NCBI RefSeq assembly: GCF_027000115.1
Contig: NZ_JALTON010000018.1
Location: 1-64,000, forward strand
DNA: 64,000 bases
DNA from: Thiohalobacter sp.
GTDB taxonomy: Bacteria; Pseudomonadota; Gammaproteobacteria; Thiohalobacterales; Thiohalobacteraceae
Reading direction: 5' to 3'
Shown: positions 38,701 to 47,541 of the stretch, one piece after another
Numbering within the stretch: position 1 is the stretch's first letter
How the letters are laid out: the number at the start of each line of letters is the position of its first letter
Position numbers and translations under genes: made by a program
Notes under the pieces: generated by a model
The model's input: the letters and a program-made list of their open reading frames with translations, nothing else
Databases searched by the model: none
Told to the model about the DNA's origin: nothing

Positions 38701-41411
38701 GCCTCGTCGACCTCGCCGCGTCCGGCATCGTTGCGGGCCAGCCAGTCACGAATCGCCGCCAGGTGTTCCGCGGACTCACGGCTGAAGATGTCATAGAGCA
38801 CCGGGTCGATGGCCGGCTCGGCGGCTTCGGCAGCAGTGCCGGCCTCCTCGGCACGCAGCGGGATGACCTCGGCGGGTACCGGTTCGGCAGTCCTGAGATC
38901 GTCGAAGCTGATGGTCTCGCCCCGCGCATAGGCCTCGGCCCTGGCCATCAGGCCCATGATGTCGCTGGTGGGACGACGCCGGCTCTGCAACTGCTCGACC
39001 AGTTGCGGCAGCGCCTCGTTGGCCAGCTCGAGCAGACGGCACAGGCTGTCGTTGCGCTCGACCGTGCCATCGATGACCCGGTTGAGCATGTTCTCGAAGG
39101 CCCAGGCAAATTCACCAATGAGCATGGCGCCAACCAGCCGTCCACTGCCCTTGAGGGTATGGAAGGAACGGCGCATGCTGGTGAGCGCCTCCTGGTCCTC
39201 GGCATTGGCCACCCAGGCCGGCAGGGTCTCGCCGATGTTGGCGACCTCTTCCTGAGCCTCCTCGAGGAAAATCTCCAGGATTTCCTCGTCGACCTCGCCG
39301 CCGTCCAGCACCGGGAACGGATAGTCTTCCTCCGGCGTTTCGGCAACAGCCTCGGTCTCGGGGAGTTCGATTGGCGCTTCCGTCTCGTCGACGGCCTGGA
39401 TCTCGACCTCCTCGACCTCGAACTCGCCGAGATCCTCGATGGCGGCCTCCCCGGGTTCGGGCAGTTCTGCCTCGAACTCGCCGAGGTCCTCGACCACCAG
39501 CTCGCCCCGTGGTTCGACTTCGCCCGTGTCCTCGGCCTCGGCGGGGATTTCGAACTCGCCCGGGTCGATGGCCTCCAGCTCCGGCCCGCCGTCCTCCTCG
39601 GGCAGTTCCAGAGTCTCCATCTCGATGGCCGGCATTGCCTCGCCGCCGGTCTCTTCGCCCTCGACGGACGCATGCCCGGCAACCTCCGCAGAGGCGGCAT
39701 CGGCCTCGTCGGCCGGGCCAGCCGCGGCTACCCCAAGGGCATCGAGACTGTTCTGGACCACGTCAAGGATGTCGCCACCCAGCACCTTGCTTTCGCGCAG
39801 GTTCTCCAGGTAGTACTCGATACCCGAAATGGCATCTGCCAGATGATCCAGGGCTTCCTGTTCGGGCACGGCCCGCGGCTCGATGACCCTGTTGGCAACG
39901 AAATCCGTGACTGCATCCAGCTGACCGGCGGCGCGGGTCTCGTTCAGCAGCAACAAGCCGCCCTTGATCTGGTGGAACCACTGCGGAACCATCTCCAGCG
40001 GCGACAGATCCTGCGGATTGCCGATGAAGCTGACGATGGCCTCCTTGGCACGGGCGATGTCACGGATGGCCTCGTCGGCGACCACGGCGCGCACCTGATT
40101 GAATTCGGCGTCCGGCACCTGATCCGCAGCGACAGAGGACTCTTCCGCGAGCTCTGACTCCTCCAGGGCACCGCTCTGAATGCCATCCAGGGCGGATTCC
40201 ACGGCCAGCAGCGCACCGGCGATGCCCATCAACCGGTCTTCCTCGGGCTCGCAGCGCCCCGCGACCATGTCCGCGGCCAGGGCGGCCTGTTCCTGCACCT
40301 TCTTGCGCAGCGCGCCCAGCCCCAGCATGCCCAGGGTGTCGCCGATGCGCTCGAGCATCTCCGCAGCCGGACCCAGGTCGGCAACCGCCTTCCGGCCACC
40401 GCGCATGAACAGATCCAGGGTGTCCTTGACGTGGGCCATGTCCTCCTTGATGGCGGCGGAGACCGTGGCCATGAGTTCCTGGTTGTGGCCGGACAGGCTC
40501 TGTTCTGCGGCACTGATCTCGTCCTGATCGGGCAACAGGGCGTCGAGACCGAACGTATCCTTGACCCGGTCGACTTCGGGCGCGCCGCGGCTGGCGCGGG
40601 CAACATAGAACAGCAGGTTCTTGAGCAGATCGGCAGGCACGGCATCGGCCAGCGCAGCCTCGCCCTGGTCGATCAGCGCCTTGATCTGGCGGTCCACCTG
40701 GCCCAGCAACAGCTTGCTGGCCATGCTCGCATCCAGCAGGTCCTCGCGCAGGGCCTCGACCACGGCCCCGGCCACCCACCACAGGCGACGCAGCTCGTGA
40801 CGACTGGACGCATCGCGCAGCACAGCCAGCACCTCGGCCATGGCGGACAGGCTGCCGGACACGTCCTGCTCGCGGAACCAGCCCAGCAGGCCGACCTGAT
40901 ACTGGTGACGACGTGCGCGCGCCACTGCCTGCACATCCTCGCCCACCGCAGGTCCGGCCACGGACTCGGGCAGTGGCCGGGCGATGTCAGGTGTAAAAAG
41001 CGCGTTCTCGGACAGCAGGCTCTCGCCGCGGATGGCCCGCAGGTCGTTGAGCAGCGGCAACAGCACCAGCGGCACGTCCCGGTGGCCCGCCGACAGCCGG
41101 TCCAGATAGTCCGGCAGCTGGAGCACACCGCGCATGATCAGCTCATAGGCTTCCTGCTTCTGAGACACCTTGCCGTCGAGCAGTGCCAGGGCGAGCTTTT
41201 CCATTTCCTCGGCCAGCATGCTGGCGCCATAAAGCTCGACCATCTGCAGGGTGCCGTAGACCTGATGCAGGTGTACGCTGCAGAACTGCAGCTGCGCGGC
41301 GTCGTCGGGATTCTCGACGTAGGCCTCCAGCGCCTGGCGCGCCTGCTTGAGCGTCTCATCCAGTTCCTGCTTGACCCAGTTCAGGGTGCTGTGATCGATC
41401 ACTGAGTTCAT
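35694..41411 (-). CDS. chpA: ChpA-type hybrid chemosensory histidine kinase
   Basis: A 1905-residue multi-Hpt CheA homologue of the twitching chemosensory system. Histidine-phosphotransfer-like sites are visible at about His480 (FHQIKGG), His751 (FHTLKGSGRL), His910 (LHTLHGSAHM) and His1170 (LHTLKGGARM), separated by long Glu/Pro-rich acidic linkers. Then come the CheA dimerisation region, the HATPase (HMLRNAVAHG, SDDGAGLNLE), a CheW-like domain, and a C-terminal receiver with phospho-acceptor about Asp1831 (LLDIEMPRMDG). The Pseudomonas protein is longer, with more Hpt/Spt/Tpt modules, so this is a shorter variant. It phosphorylates PilG and PilH. Overlaps pilK and chpB at both ends. Confidence 0.92.
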   Translation of the reverse strand: MNSVIDHSTLNWVKQELDETLKQARQALEAYVENPDDAAQLQFCSVHLHQVYGTLQMVELYGASMLAEEMEKLALALLDGKVSQKQEAYELIMRGVLQLPDYLDRLSAGHRDVPLVLLPLLNDLRAIRGESLLSENALFTPDIARPLPESVAGPAVGEDVQAVARARRHQYQVGLLGWFREQDVSGSLSAMAEVLAVLRDASSRHELRRLWWVAGAVVEALREDLLDASMASKLLLGQVDRQIKALIDQGEAALADAVPADLLKNLLFYVARASRGAPEVDRVKDTFGLDALLPDQDEISAAEQSLSGHNQELMATVSAAIKEDMAHVKDTLDLFMRGGRKAVADLGPAAEMLERIGDTLGMLGLGALRKKVQEQAALAADMVAGRCEPEEDRLMGIAGALLAVESALDGIQSGALEESELAEESSVAADQVPDAEFNQVRAVVADEAIRDIARAKEAIVSFIGNPQDLSPLEMVPQWFHQIKGGLLLLNETRAAGQLDAVTDFVANRVIEPRAVPEQEALDHLADAISGIEYYLENLRESKVLGGDILDVVQNSLDALGVAAAGPADEADAASAEVAGHASVEGEETGGEAMPAIEMETLELPEEDGGPELEAIDPGEFEIPAEAEDTGEVEPRGELVVEDLGEFEAELPEPGEAAIEDLGEFEVEEVEIQAVDETEAPIELPETEAVAETPEEDYPFPVLDGGEVDEEILEIFLEEAQEEVANIGETLPAWVANAEDQEALTSMRRSFHTLKGSGRLVGAMLIGEFAWAFENMLNRVIDGTVERNDSLCRLLELANEALPQLVEQLQSRRRPTSDIMGLMARAEAYARGETISFDDLRTAEPVPAEVIPLRAEEAGTAAEAAEPAIDPVLYDIFSRESAEHLAAIRDWLARNDAGRGEVDEALIRALHTLHGSAHMAGATAIADIAAEFERYAKALNAERLYMPADGHRALAQLVEQVEAILPLYAGVAPELPDVQPLITRIAGLVRTPDLLESLPAGEIELSEAVVEETPPGEPLVEVEAGPVDAGADLPETGAMPELSEPVEIEPEAVTRDEDGMTVETVELDDVPVEMEMAGAETEVVEIQAEPVEPGGEDAGAEAIEPEAEPVELEAESEAEADAGDEGPDEELIEVFLEEGDEILESSEATLQAWMDAPDDRDLMAALQRDLHTLKGGARMSDLTEIGDLSHHLESLLIAADEGQVQPSQGLFDLLHAAHDRLVHQVEAVKARQPVPPAQDLIEQIEALRRGETPRVPASTTEPAAEEVSELEAAVAAAAVPEVPREERAAPAEKEKQELVRVRADLLDDMVNYAGEISIYRARLEQQVGSYRFNLSELGQTVDRLREQLRKMEIETEAQVLYRYEREGIDGSDQEDFDPLEMDRYSTLQTLSRAMMESIGDLVSIQNLLENITRESETLLVQQARVNTELQEGLMRTRMVPFSGLAPRMRRIVRQACQELGKRAELVIEGAEGEMDRTVIDRIIAPIEHMLRNAVAHGIESPEERKARGKRPTGTITVALKREGSDVVITLSDDGAGLNLEAIRRKARERGLLEDDAAFTDNEIMQFVLETGFSTAEEVSQIAGRGVGMDVVNSEVKQLGGSLHIDSTAGQGTRFTVRLPFTLAINQALLVQVHEDIYAIPLTGIEGVVRMSQEELEGFYADPERRFEYAGHEYEVRHLGEMLGQGRAVLGSGAPKRLPVLLVRAGDHHMALQVEALLGSRETVVKSVGPQISTVRGISGATILGDGRVVLILDLAGLVRGGVVLNVARAEAPPAAEPERTQPLVMVVDDSITVRKVTTRLLERNDMQVITAKDGVDAVAQLQEHIPDVMLLDIEMPRMDGFELATHIRNEPRLRDIPIIMITSRTGEKHRNRAMEIGVDRYLGKPYQESDLLDNIAELIAARKQHG

Positions 41412-42337
41412 CCTAGTCCCTTTGCATCACCGACCGCCGGCAGGCGCCGGTAGGCCAGCGTGCCCTCGTAGCGGATTCGTTCCATCTGCGGATGGCGCCA
41501 CAGCGGCATGTCCCCGGGTCCCAGCAGCAGCACACCCCCCGGGCGCAGCCGCTCTGCGAGCTGTGCAAGAATCTCCGCGCGCCGCGGACGATCGAAATAG
41601 ATCAGGACATTCTGACAGTAGACGAGATCCAGACCCTGCCAGGGGCACTCCGCAAGGTCAGCCAGGTTCTGCGGCGTGAAGCACACTCGGCTGCGCACCT
41701 CCGAAAGCACCTCGAAGCCCTGCGCATCGCAGCGAAGATAATGCCGGTAGCCCTGCGGAATGCCTCCCAGGCGACGCAGCGGGTAGCGACCGCAGCGGGC
41801 CTGCGCCAGCGCCGGCAGGCTGACATCGGTCGCCCAGATGGCGAAGCGGGCCGGCGAGGCCGCCCGGGCAAAGGCCGCATCGCAGAGCATGGCCAGCGAA
41901 TAGGGTTCCTCGCCCGTCGCACAGCCAACGCTCCATGCCTGGAAGCAGTCGCCTTCACCGGCTTCCGCAAGAAATGCGGGCAACAGCTGCTCGCCGATCA
42001 GCGCGAAGGATGGCTCGTGCCGGAAGAAGCTGGTCTCGTGTACCGTCAGCCGGTCGACCAGGATGGACCACTCGGCCAGACCGCCCTTGCCGCGCGCGAG
42101 CAGGTCGTAATAGCCCTGCGGATCGTGGCAGCCGATCTCCTGCATGCGCCTGCGCAGCCCGGAAGCGAGAAAGGACTGCCTCTCTTCCGGGACGCGGATG
42201 CCGATGCGGGATTCCAGCAGCCGGTTCCAGCGCCGGAGCTGGTCCTGGTCCAGCTCCGGCAACCGGTTTTCCGGGGGGGCGGGTATGGCTGCAGTGGCCG
42301 GCATGGCCGTCATCATCCTGTCGTCCGTGTCACTCAC
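41408..42337 (-). CDS. pilK: CheR-type methyltransferase (PilK)
   Basis: A 309-residue SAM-dependent chemoreceptor methyltransferase. The SAM site [31 protein letters not shown], and the later [21 protein letters not shown] are CheR hallmarks. It should methylate PilJ. The GTG at 42337 overlaps the pilJ stop as GTGA; an ATG at 42316 is an alternative. Confidence 0.9.
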   Translation of the reverse strand: MSDTDDRMMTAMPATAAIPAPPENRLPELDQDQLRRWNRLLESRIGIRVPEERQSFLASGLRRRMQEIGCHDPQGYYDLLARGKGGLAEWSILVDRLTVHETSFFRHEPSFALIGEQLLPAFLAEAGEGDCFQAWSVGCATGEEPYSLAMLCDAAFARAASPARFAIWATDVSLPALAQARCGRYPLRRLGGIPQGYRHYLRCDAQGFEVLSEVRSRVCFTPQNLADLAECPWQGLDLVYCQNVLIYFDRPRRAEILAQLAERLRPGGVLLLGPGDMPLWRHPQMERIRYEGTLAYRRLPAVGDAKGLG

Positions 42338-44355
42338 TCAGGCAGCTTGAAGCCGGCCACCGACTTGCGCAGATCGTTGGCCAGTTCCGTCAGGTTGCCG
42401 ATGGAGGCCGCCGTCTCGTTGGTGCCGGCATTGGTCTGCGTGGTGATTTCCTGAATGACGTTCATGGTCTGGGTGATGTTGGCTGCCGCCTTGGACTGCT
42501 GTGCCGCGGAACTGGAGATATTCTCGATCAGTTCCGCAAGGTGCGTGGACACACTCACGATCTCTTCCAGCGCCTCGCCCGCATCCTCGGCCAGACGCGC
42601 ACCATTGACCACACCGGCGGTGCTCTGCTCCATGGAGATCACCGCCTCGTTGGTATCGGTCTGGATGGTCTTCACCAGGGCCTCGATCTGCTTGGTCGCG
42701 TTCGAGGAACGCTCGGCCAGTCGCTGCACTTCGTCCGCCACCACCGCGAAGCCGCGGCCGGCCTCGCCGGCCATGGCCGCCTGGATGGCGGCGTTCAGGG
42801 CCAGAATGTTGGTCTGCTCGGCGATATCGTTGATGAGTTCCACGATGTCGCCGATCTCCTGCGAGCTTTCGCCGAGGCGCTTGATGCGCTTGGAAGTCTC
42901 CTGGATGTGTTCGCGGATGGCATCCATGCCCTCGATGGTGCGGCGCACCGTCTTGCCGCCCTTGTTGGCGATTTCCACCGATTTCTGTGCCAGATCCGCC
43001 GTTTCCTTGGAGTTCTCGGACACCTCGTTGATGGAAATGGCCATCTCGTTGATGGCGGTTACCGCCGAGGTGATCTCCTGCGCCTGGTGCTCACTCGCGT
43101 CAGCGAGGTTCATGGCGGTCTTCCGGGTCTGCTCGGCAGCGCCACTCACCTGCTCAGACGTGGTGTTGATGGTGGTGACCACGTCACGCAGGGCGTCGAT
43201 GGTGAAGTTGATGGAGTCCGCAATGGCACCGGTAAAGTCCTCGGTTACCGTCGCGTACCGGGTCAGGTCGCCATCGGCCAGATTACCCATTTCGTCGAGC
43301 AGTCGCAGGATGGCCTCCTGGTTCTTCTTGTTGGCCTCTTCCGCGAGCCGGCTGCGGCGATCGGCGTCGGACTTCAGGGTCCAGCCCAGCATGATCAGGA
43401 AGATCAGGGCAATGGCGCCGAAGCCATAGGCGTGGGCTTCCTGCACCAGCCGCTGCTGGGGCGCCAGCGCCAGGGCATTCTGCAGCTGCAGGCTGGCCGC
43501 GAACAGTTCATCCGACAGGCCGGCCGCCTCGCTGGCCGCATGCTGCACCGCCAGCAGCTCCTCGCTGCTGTCCAGCATCTCTTCCACATAGTCGCTCACG
43601 ACCTTGAACAGCATGGAGCCATCGAACAGCTTGGCCTGAACCTCCTCGTTCTCGATCATCGGCATGACGCTGTTGCCACGGACCATGCCTTCCATCACCG
43701 TGCCGTACTCTTCGACGTCGTCGGCGAAGGCCTCGGCATCCGCCTCGGATGCACGACCGGTGAGCACGTTGCCGACGTTGGCGGCGATACGCTGGGCCAG
43801 CATGAGCTGGCGGCTGGCACGCCGAATCACGTCACGGCTGGCTCCGGTCTTGACCAGGATATCCACGACCGCCTCGTCATTCTCCTGCAAGCGTGCCATG
43901 TGATCCTGGATGGCCGCGACGGCCTCCTTGGAGAACATCACCACTTCCTTGCCGGCGAGCACAGCATCGACCTGGCCGGCGAATTTCGCCCAGGTCTGCT
44001 CGACCTTGACCAGCTCCTCATGGCCAAGGTCCTCCTCTTCGATGGGCGGAAGGCCGGTGGCCACGTTGCCGTTTCTCAGATAGCCAAGTGTCTCGCTGAA
44101 ACGATCGCGATACCGGACCACCTGGTCAAAGGCATCTTCGCTGCCGTCGGCGGCATTGAGCGCGTACTTGGCGATCCGCTGCGAGAGCACCTGCTGCTCG
44201 CTGGTATAGCCGATCCGCTCCTTGTCGTAGGCCGCCTCCTGATTGACGTACCACAGGATGCCGAAGGTCGCGATCAGCGAGATCACCAGGCCACCGATGA
44301 GGTAACCCAGTCGCTTGCCGGCGCCCTGTTTGGACGATGCGTTTGCTGTGCTCAT
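42334..44355 (-). CDS. pilJ: Twitching motility methyl-accepting chemotaxis protein
   Basis: A 673-residue receptor: one transmembrane helix near 17-37, a periplasmic PilJ-type sensor part with [12 protein letters not shown] and [15 protein letters not shown] repeats, a second helix near 310-330 ([13 protein letters not shown]), HAMP, and the MCP hairpin tip [31 protein letters not shown]. It feeds pilus-derived signals to ChpA through PilI. ATG at 44355. Confidence 0.94.
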   Translation of the reverse strand: MSTANASSKQGAGKRLGYLIGGLVISLIATFGILWYVNQEAAYDKERIGYTSEQQVLSQRIAKYALNAADGSEDAFDQVVRYRDRFSETLGYLRNGNVATGLPPIEEEDLGHEELVKVEQTWAKFAGQVDAVLAGKEVVMFSKEAVAAIQDHMARLQENDEAVVDILVKTGASRDVIRRASRQLMLAQRIAANVGNVLTGRASEADAEAFADDVEEYGTVMEGMVRGNSVMPMIENEEVQAKLFDGSMLFKVVSDYVEEMLDSSEELLAVQHAASEAAGLSDELFAASLQLQNALALAPQQRLVQEAHAYGFGAIALIFLIMLGWTLKSDADRRSRLAEEANKKNQEAILRLLDEMGNLADGDLTRYATVTEDFTGAIADSINFTIDALRDVVTTINTTSEQVSGAAEQTRKTAMNLADASEHQAQEITSAVTAINEMAISINEVSENSKETADLAQKSVEIANKGGKTVRRTIEGMDAIREHIQETSKRIKRLGESSQEIGDIVELINDIAEQTNILALNAAIQAAMAGEAGRGFAVVADEVQRLAERSSNATKQIEALVKTIQTDTNEAVISMEQSTAGVVNGARLAEDAGEALEEIVSVSTHLAELIENISSSAAQQSKAAANITQTMNVIQEITTQTNAGTNETAASIGNLTELANDLRKSVAGFKLPE

Positions 44356-44412
44356 TACTAGTCTCCTGACCCTTTCACTTCCCCAAATGCGACAGTGCGT
44401 GCAGACCGTGGC

Positions 44413-44952
44413 CTACACGGCTGCCTGCAGGAACTGCGGTGTCTCGGCAAGCCGATGCATGCTGAACACACCCCAGAGCTCATCCCCCGAACGAAAACTG
44501 CTTTCCAGATACGGCCTCAGCGCCGGATCCTCTGTGGGCAGCTCATCGGTGGCTTCCTCGGGCAGAAAGTGCTTCAAACCCAGCACCTCGTCCACGATCA
44601 GCCCCGAGAAGACGCCCTTGTGATTGATGACCAGCACCCGGGAACGGCGCCCGGATACCGTGTTGCGCCCATGCAGGTAGCCACCCAGATCCATGATGGG
44701 CAACAGGTTGCCACGGACGTTGGCGATCCCCCGCACCCAGTCGCGTGCACCCGGCACCTTAGACAGGCCGGGATAGGTGAGGATTTCCACCACCTCGCCC
44801 AGCGGCGCCACCAGCCGGTGTTCGCCGAGCCGGAAACCGATGCCGACCCAGTCCTCCTTGATCTCGACCTGGCTGGGCAGTGGATGCGCATTGCGACGAC
44901 ACAAGGCTTCCAGCTCGCGCAGGATCTCGACCGGGTTGCTTGCCTGATTCAT
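44413..44952 (-). CDS. pilI: CheW-like adaptor PilI
   Basis: A 179-residue CheW-domain protein: GIGFRLGEHRLVAPLGEVVEIL, VRGIANVRGNLLPIMDLGGYL, and LIVDEVLGLKHF. In the Pil-Chp system PilI couples the PilJ receptor to the kinase ChpA. It lies between pilH and pilJ in the standard order, with short spacers on both sides. Confidence 0.92.
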   Translation of the reverse strand: MNQASNPVEILRELEALCRRNAHPLPSQVEIKEDWVGIGFRLGEHRLVAPLGEVVEILTYPGLSKVPGARDWVRGIANVRGNLLPIMDLGGYLHGRNTVSGRRSRVLVINHKGVFSGLIVDEVLGLKHFLPEEATDELPTEDPALRPYLESSFRSGDELWGVFSMHRLAETPQFLQAAV

Positions 44953-44984
44953 GTCATGCAGTCCCTGTTGCCCGCGATGCCTTC

Positions 44985-45350
44985 TCAGGCGCCCAGTGCC
45001 GCCTGGATCTTGCCGAGCAGATCGGCTTCCTGGACCGGCTTGGTGATGTAGTCCTTCGCGCCCTGGCGCATGCCCCAGACGCGGTCGGTTTCCTGATCCT
45101 TGGTGGTGCAGATGATCACCGGGATATCGGCCGTGTCGGCGTTCTTGGTGAGTTGGCGAGTGGCCTGGAATCCGTTCAGGCCGGGCATGACCACATCCAT
45201 CAGGACCAGGTCGGGCTTCTCGGCCTTGGCGGTTTCCACGCCTTCCTCGCCGCTGCTGGCGGTAATGATTTCATGCCCGTTCTTCTCCAGCATGCTCTTC
45301 AGCACATGCATTTCCGTTGGAGAATCATCGACAATCAGAATTCGAGCCAT
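44985..45350 (-). CDS. pilH: Twitching motility response regulator PilH
   Basis: A 121-residue stand-alone receiver. ILIVDDSPTEMHVLKSMLEKNG, phospho-acceptor Asp in LVLMDVVMPGLNGFQATR, and KDYITKPVQEADLL with the conserved Lys. No output domain. In Pseudomonas, PilH is linked to pilus retraction and acts as a phosphate sink. ATG at 45350. Confidence 0.93.
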   Translation of the reverse strand: MARILIVDDSPTEMHVLKSMLEKNGHEIITASSGEEGVETAKAEKPDLVLMDVVMPGLNGFQATRQLTKNADTADIPVIICTTKDQETDRVWGMRQGAKDYITKPVQEADLLGKIQAALGA

Positions 45351-45491
45351 GTGTAGCCTCCTTGAGTCATCCAGCCCGGGCCGCCACATCCGGACATGCC
45401 CTGCCACCATGTATCGCCCGCAACTGCGGAAAATTTAAGCGTATCGACCAACAGACGCCGAGACGGGCGGACGCCCGCCGGCCCGGTGCCT

Positions 45492-45893
45492 TTAATCGCG
45501 ATGCACGTGTTCGCGAATGGCACCGAGCAGTTCCTCCTTGGAAAACGGCTTGGTGAGATATTGTTCAGAGCCGACGATGCGCCCGCGTGCGCGGTCGAAC
45601 AGGCCGTCCTTGCTCGAAAGCATGATCACCGGCGTGTTGCGGAAAACCTGGTTGTGCTTGATCAGGGCGCAGGTCTGATAGCCGTCGAGACGCGGCATCA
45701 TGATGTCGACGAAGATGATATCCGGCTTGTGATCGGCGATCTTGGCGAGTGCCTCGAAGCCATCGGTAGCGGTAACCACGTCGCAGCCGGCCTTTTTCAG
45801 AAGCGTTTCTGCGGTGCGGCGGATGGTCTTGCTGTCATCGATGACCATCACGCGGAGTCCCTCGAGTGTGTCCTGTTTTACGGCGGTTTCCAC
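45492..45893 (-). CDS. pilG: Twitching motility response regulator PilG
   Basis: About 133 residues. The receiver begins LRVMVIDDSKTIRRTAETLLKKAGCDVVTA and contains IIFVDIMMPRLDGYQTCALIK and EQYLTKPFSKEELLGAI; this is very close to Pseudomonas PilG, which promotes pilus extension. A GTG at 45893 with GGGGGA just before it is preferred; a TTG at 45905 would add four residues. First gene of the minus-strand Pil-Chp operon. Confidence 0.92.
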   Translation of the reverse strand: METAVKQDTLEGLRVMVIDDSKTIRRTAETLLKKAGCDVVTATDGFEALAKIADHKPDIIFVDIMMPRLDGYQTCALIKHNQVFRNTPVIMLSSKDGLFDRARGRIVGSEQYLTKPFSKEELLGAIREHVHRD

Positions 45894-45955
45894 GGTGTCC
45901 CCCAATGGATTCGTTCCCTGTTTGTTCCCTTGACCCCGTTGTTCCGGGCTCAGCG

Positions 45956-45968
45956 GCTAACAGTTAGC
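45956..45968. repeat. 13-bp palindrome between pilG and gshA
   Basis: GCTAAC-A-GTTAGC, a perfect inverted repeat with a one-base centre, lies in the 250-base divergent region about 63 bases upstream of the pilG start and about 175 bases before gshA. Shape and position fit a dimeric regulator site. No known consensus is claimed. Confidence 0.4.
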
Positions 45969-46143
45969 ACAAAACTTCTTGTAAATCCATTACCTGCGGT
46001 TTCCCTGCCCCAGGCGCATGTGCCGTGCAACCGGCCCGCGCTACGCCCGTCGTGCAGTCGGATCGATACCCCAAGCAGCGGAATTCCTTTACTATTACCG
46101 CTCCTGTCGTACCCCTGTTAACGGTCACCGCAGTCCAAACTTT

Positions 46144-47436
46144 ATGCCGACCCAAGCGCTCGCCGCCGTTCCCCATCTCACCACGGCCCTCACCGGTCCG
46201 CTGCAGACCCTCGAGACCCTGCTGCTCGAAAACCAGAGCCGGATCGAGAGCTGGCTGCGCCAGGAGTGGCTGAAGACGCCGGCCCCGGTGTACTGCTCGG
46301 TGGATCTGCGCAACAGCGGCTTCAAGCTCGCCCCGGTTGATACCAACCTGTTCCCGGCGGGTTTCAACAATCTCAGTCCCGGCTTTCTGCCTCTGTGCAT
46401 CCAGGCCATGCAGACCAAGCTGGAGCAGACATGCAAGACTGCGGCCAACGTTCTGATCATCCCCGAGGACCACACCCGCAACCTCTTTTATATGGAGAGC
46501 CTGGCGACCCTGCGCGATATCGTCGACAGGGCCGGGTACCGGGTGCGAATCGGGTCGCTGCGCCCCGATCTTGACGGGCTCGAGGTCATCGACCTGCCTT
46601 CCGGGAGGCAGGTGCGCCTGGAACCCGTCATCCGCGAGGGCCGGCGGGTGCGCCTGGACGGTTTCGATCCCTGCGTCGTCCTGCTGAACAACGACCTGAT
46701 GGGCGGCACACCCGCCATCCTCAAGGACATCGAGCAGCCGATTACGCCGCCACCGGGACTTGGCTGGTCGAATCGCCTGAAATCGGCTCATTTCGGTCAC
46801 TATCACGAGGTCGCGACCGAATTCGCGCGCCTGATCGACATCGATCCCTGGTGCATCAATCCGCTGTTTCGCAACTGCGGCAAGCTGGATTTCAAGAAGC
46901 GCGAGGGCGAGGCCTGCCTGGAGAAAAACGTCCGCAGCCTGCTCGAGGACATCCAGAAAAAGTATGACGAGTACGGCATCGACAAACCGCCCTTCGTGGT
47001 CATGAAGGCGGACGCCGGCACCTACGGCATGGGCATTCTCACGCTCACCAGCGCCGAGGACGTGCTGACCCTCAATCGCAAGCAACGTACCAAGATGGCC
47101 TCGATGAAGGGTGGCACCACCGTATCCCGCGTGCTGCTGCAGGAAGGCGTGTACACTTTCGAGACTATCGGCGAGGACGAGGCCGTGGCGGAGCCGGTGG
47201 TGTACATGATCGATCACTTCGTGGTCGGCGGCTTCTACCGGGTGCACACCGACCGCGGCCCGAACGAGAACCTCAACGCGCCGGGCATGCACTTCGAGCC
47301 GCTGGCCTTCGTCGAACCCTGCAACACCCCCGACCGCAGCCGCGAACCCGATGCGGAGCCCAACCGCTTCTACGCCTACGGCGTCATCGCCCGCCTCGCA
47401 CTGCTGGCCGCGGCCCGCGAGTTGGCGGAGCATTGA
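46144..47436 (+). CDS. gshA: Glutamate-cysteine ligase (ferrooxidans-type GshA)
   Basis: A 430-residue enzyme matching the GshA family first described from Acidithiobacillus ferrooxidans (ATP-grasp-like, unrelated in sequence to E. coli GshA). Blocks include VYCSVDLRNSGFKLAPVDTN, FPAGFNNLSPGF, LLNNDLMGGTP, PWCINPLFRNCGKLDF and FVVMKADAGTYGMGI. It makes gamma-glutamylcysteine, first step of glutathione synthesis. The ATG at 46144 precedes the conserved region. Followed by gshB after a repeat. Confidence 0.9.
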   Translation: MPTQALAAVPHLTTALTGPLQTLETLLLENQSRIESWLRQEWLKTPAPVYCSVDLRNSGFKLAPVDTNLFPAGFNNLSPGFLPLCIQAMQTKLEQTCKTAANVLIIPEDHTRNLFYMESLATLRDIVDRAGYRVRIGSLRPDLDGLEVIDLPSGRQVRLEPVIREGRRVRLDGFDPCVVLLNNDLMGGTPAILKDIEQPITPPPGLGWSNRLKSAHFGHYHEVATEFARLIDIDPWCINPLFRNCGKLDFKKREGEACLEKNVRSLLEDIQKKYDEYGIDKPPFVVMKADAGTYGMGILTLTSAEDVLTLNRKQRTKMASMKGGTTVSRVLLQEGVYTFETIGEDEAVAEPVVYMIDHFVVGGFYRVHTDRGPNENLNAPGMHFEPLAFVEPCNTPDRSREPDAEPNRFYAYGVIARLALLAAARELAEH

Positions 47437-47511
47437 GGCGTGAGGCGAAAAGTGTAATGCAGTATTTTCCTGCCAGGTCCAATCCCCGGATTCTGATTTC
47501 TGACTCCTGAC
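47435..47511. repeat. Mixed degenerate-word element between gshA and gshB
   Basis: The left end has GAGGCGTGAGGCG (47435-47447), beginning at the gshA stop codon; the right end has GGATTCTGATTTCTGACTCC words (from 47488). It therefore joins words of two families seen separately elsewhere in the window. No pairing between the two ends is obvious. Confidence 0.5.
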
Positions 47512-47541
47512 CCCCGAACCCCAACCCACCGGACCCTGCCC

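Noticed and set aside
37746-40157. 803-codon plus-strand frame opposite chpA
   Set aside because: Caused by codon bias of chpA on the other strand; no domain, no ribosome-binding site and no conservation signal.
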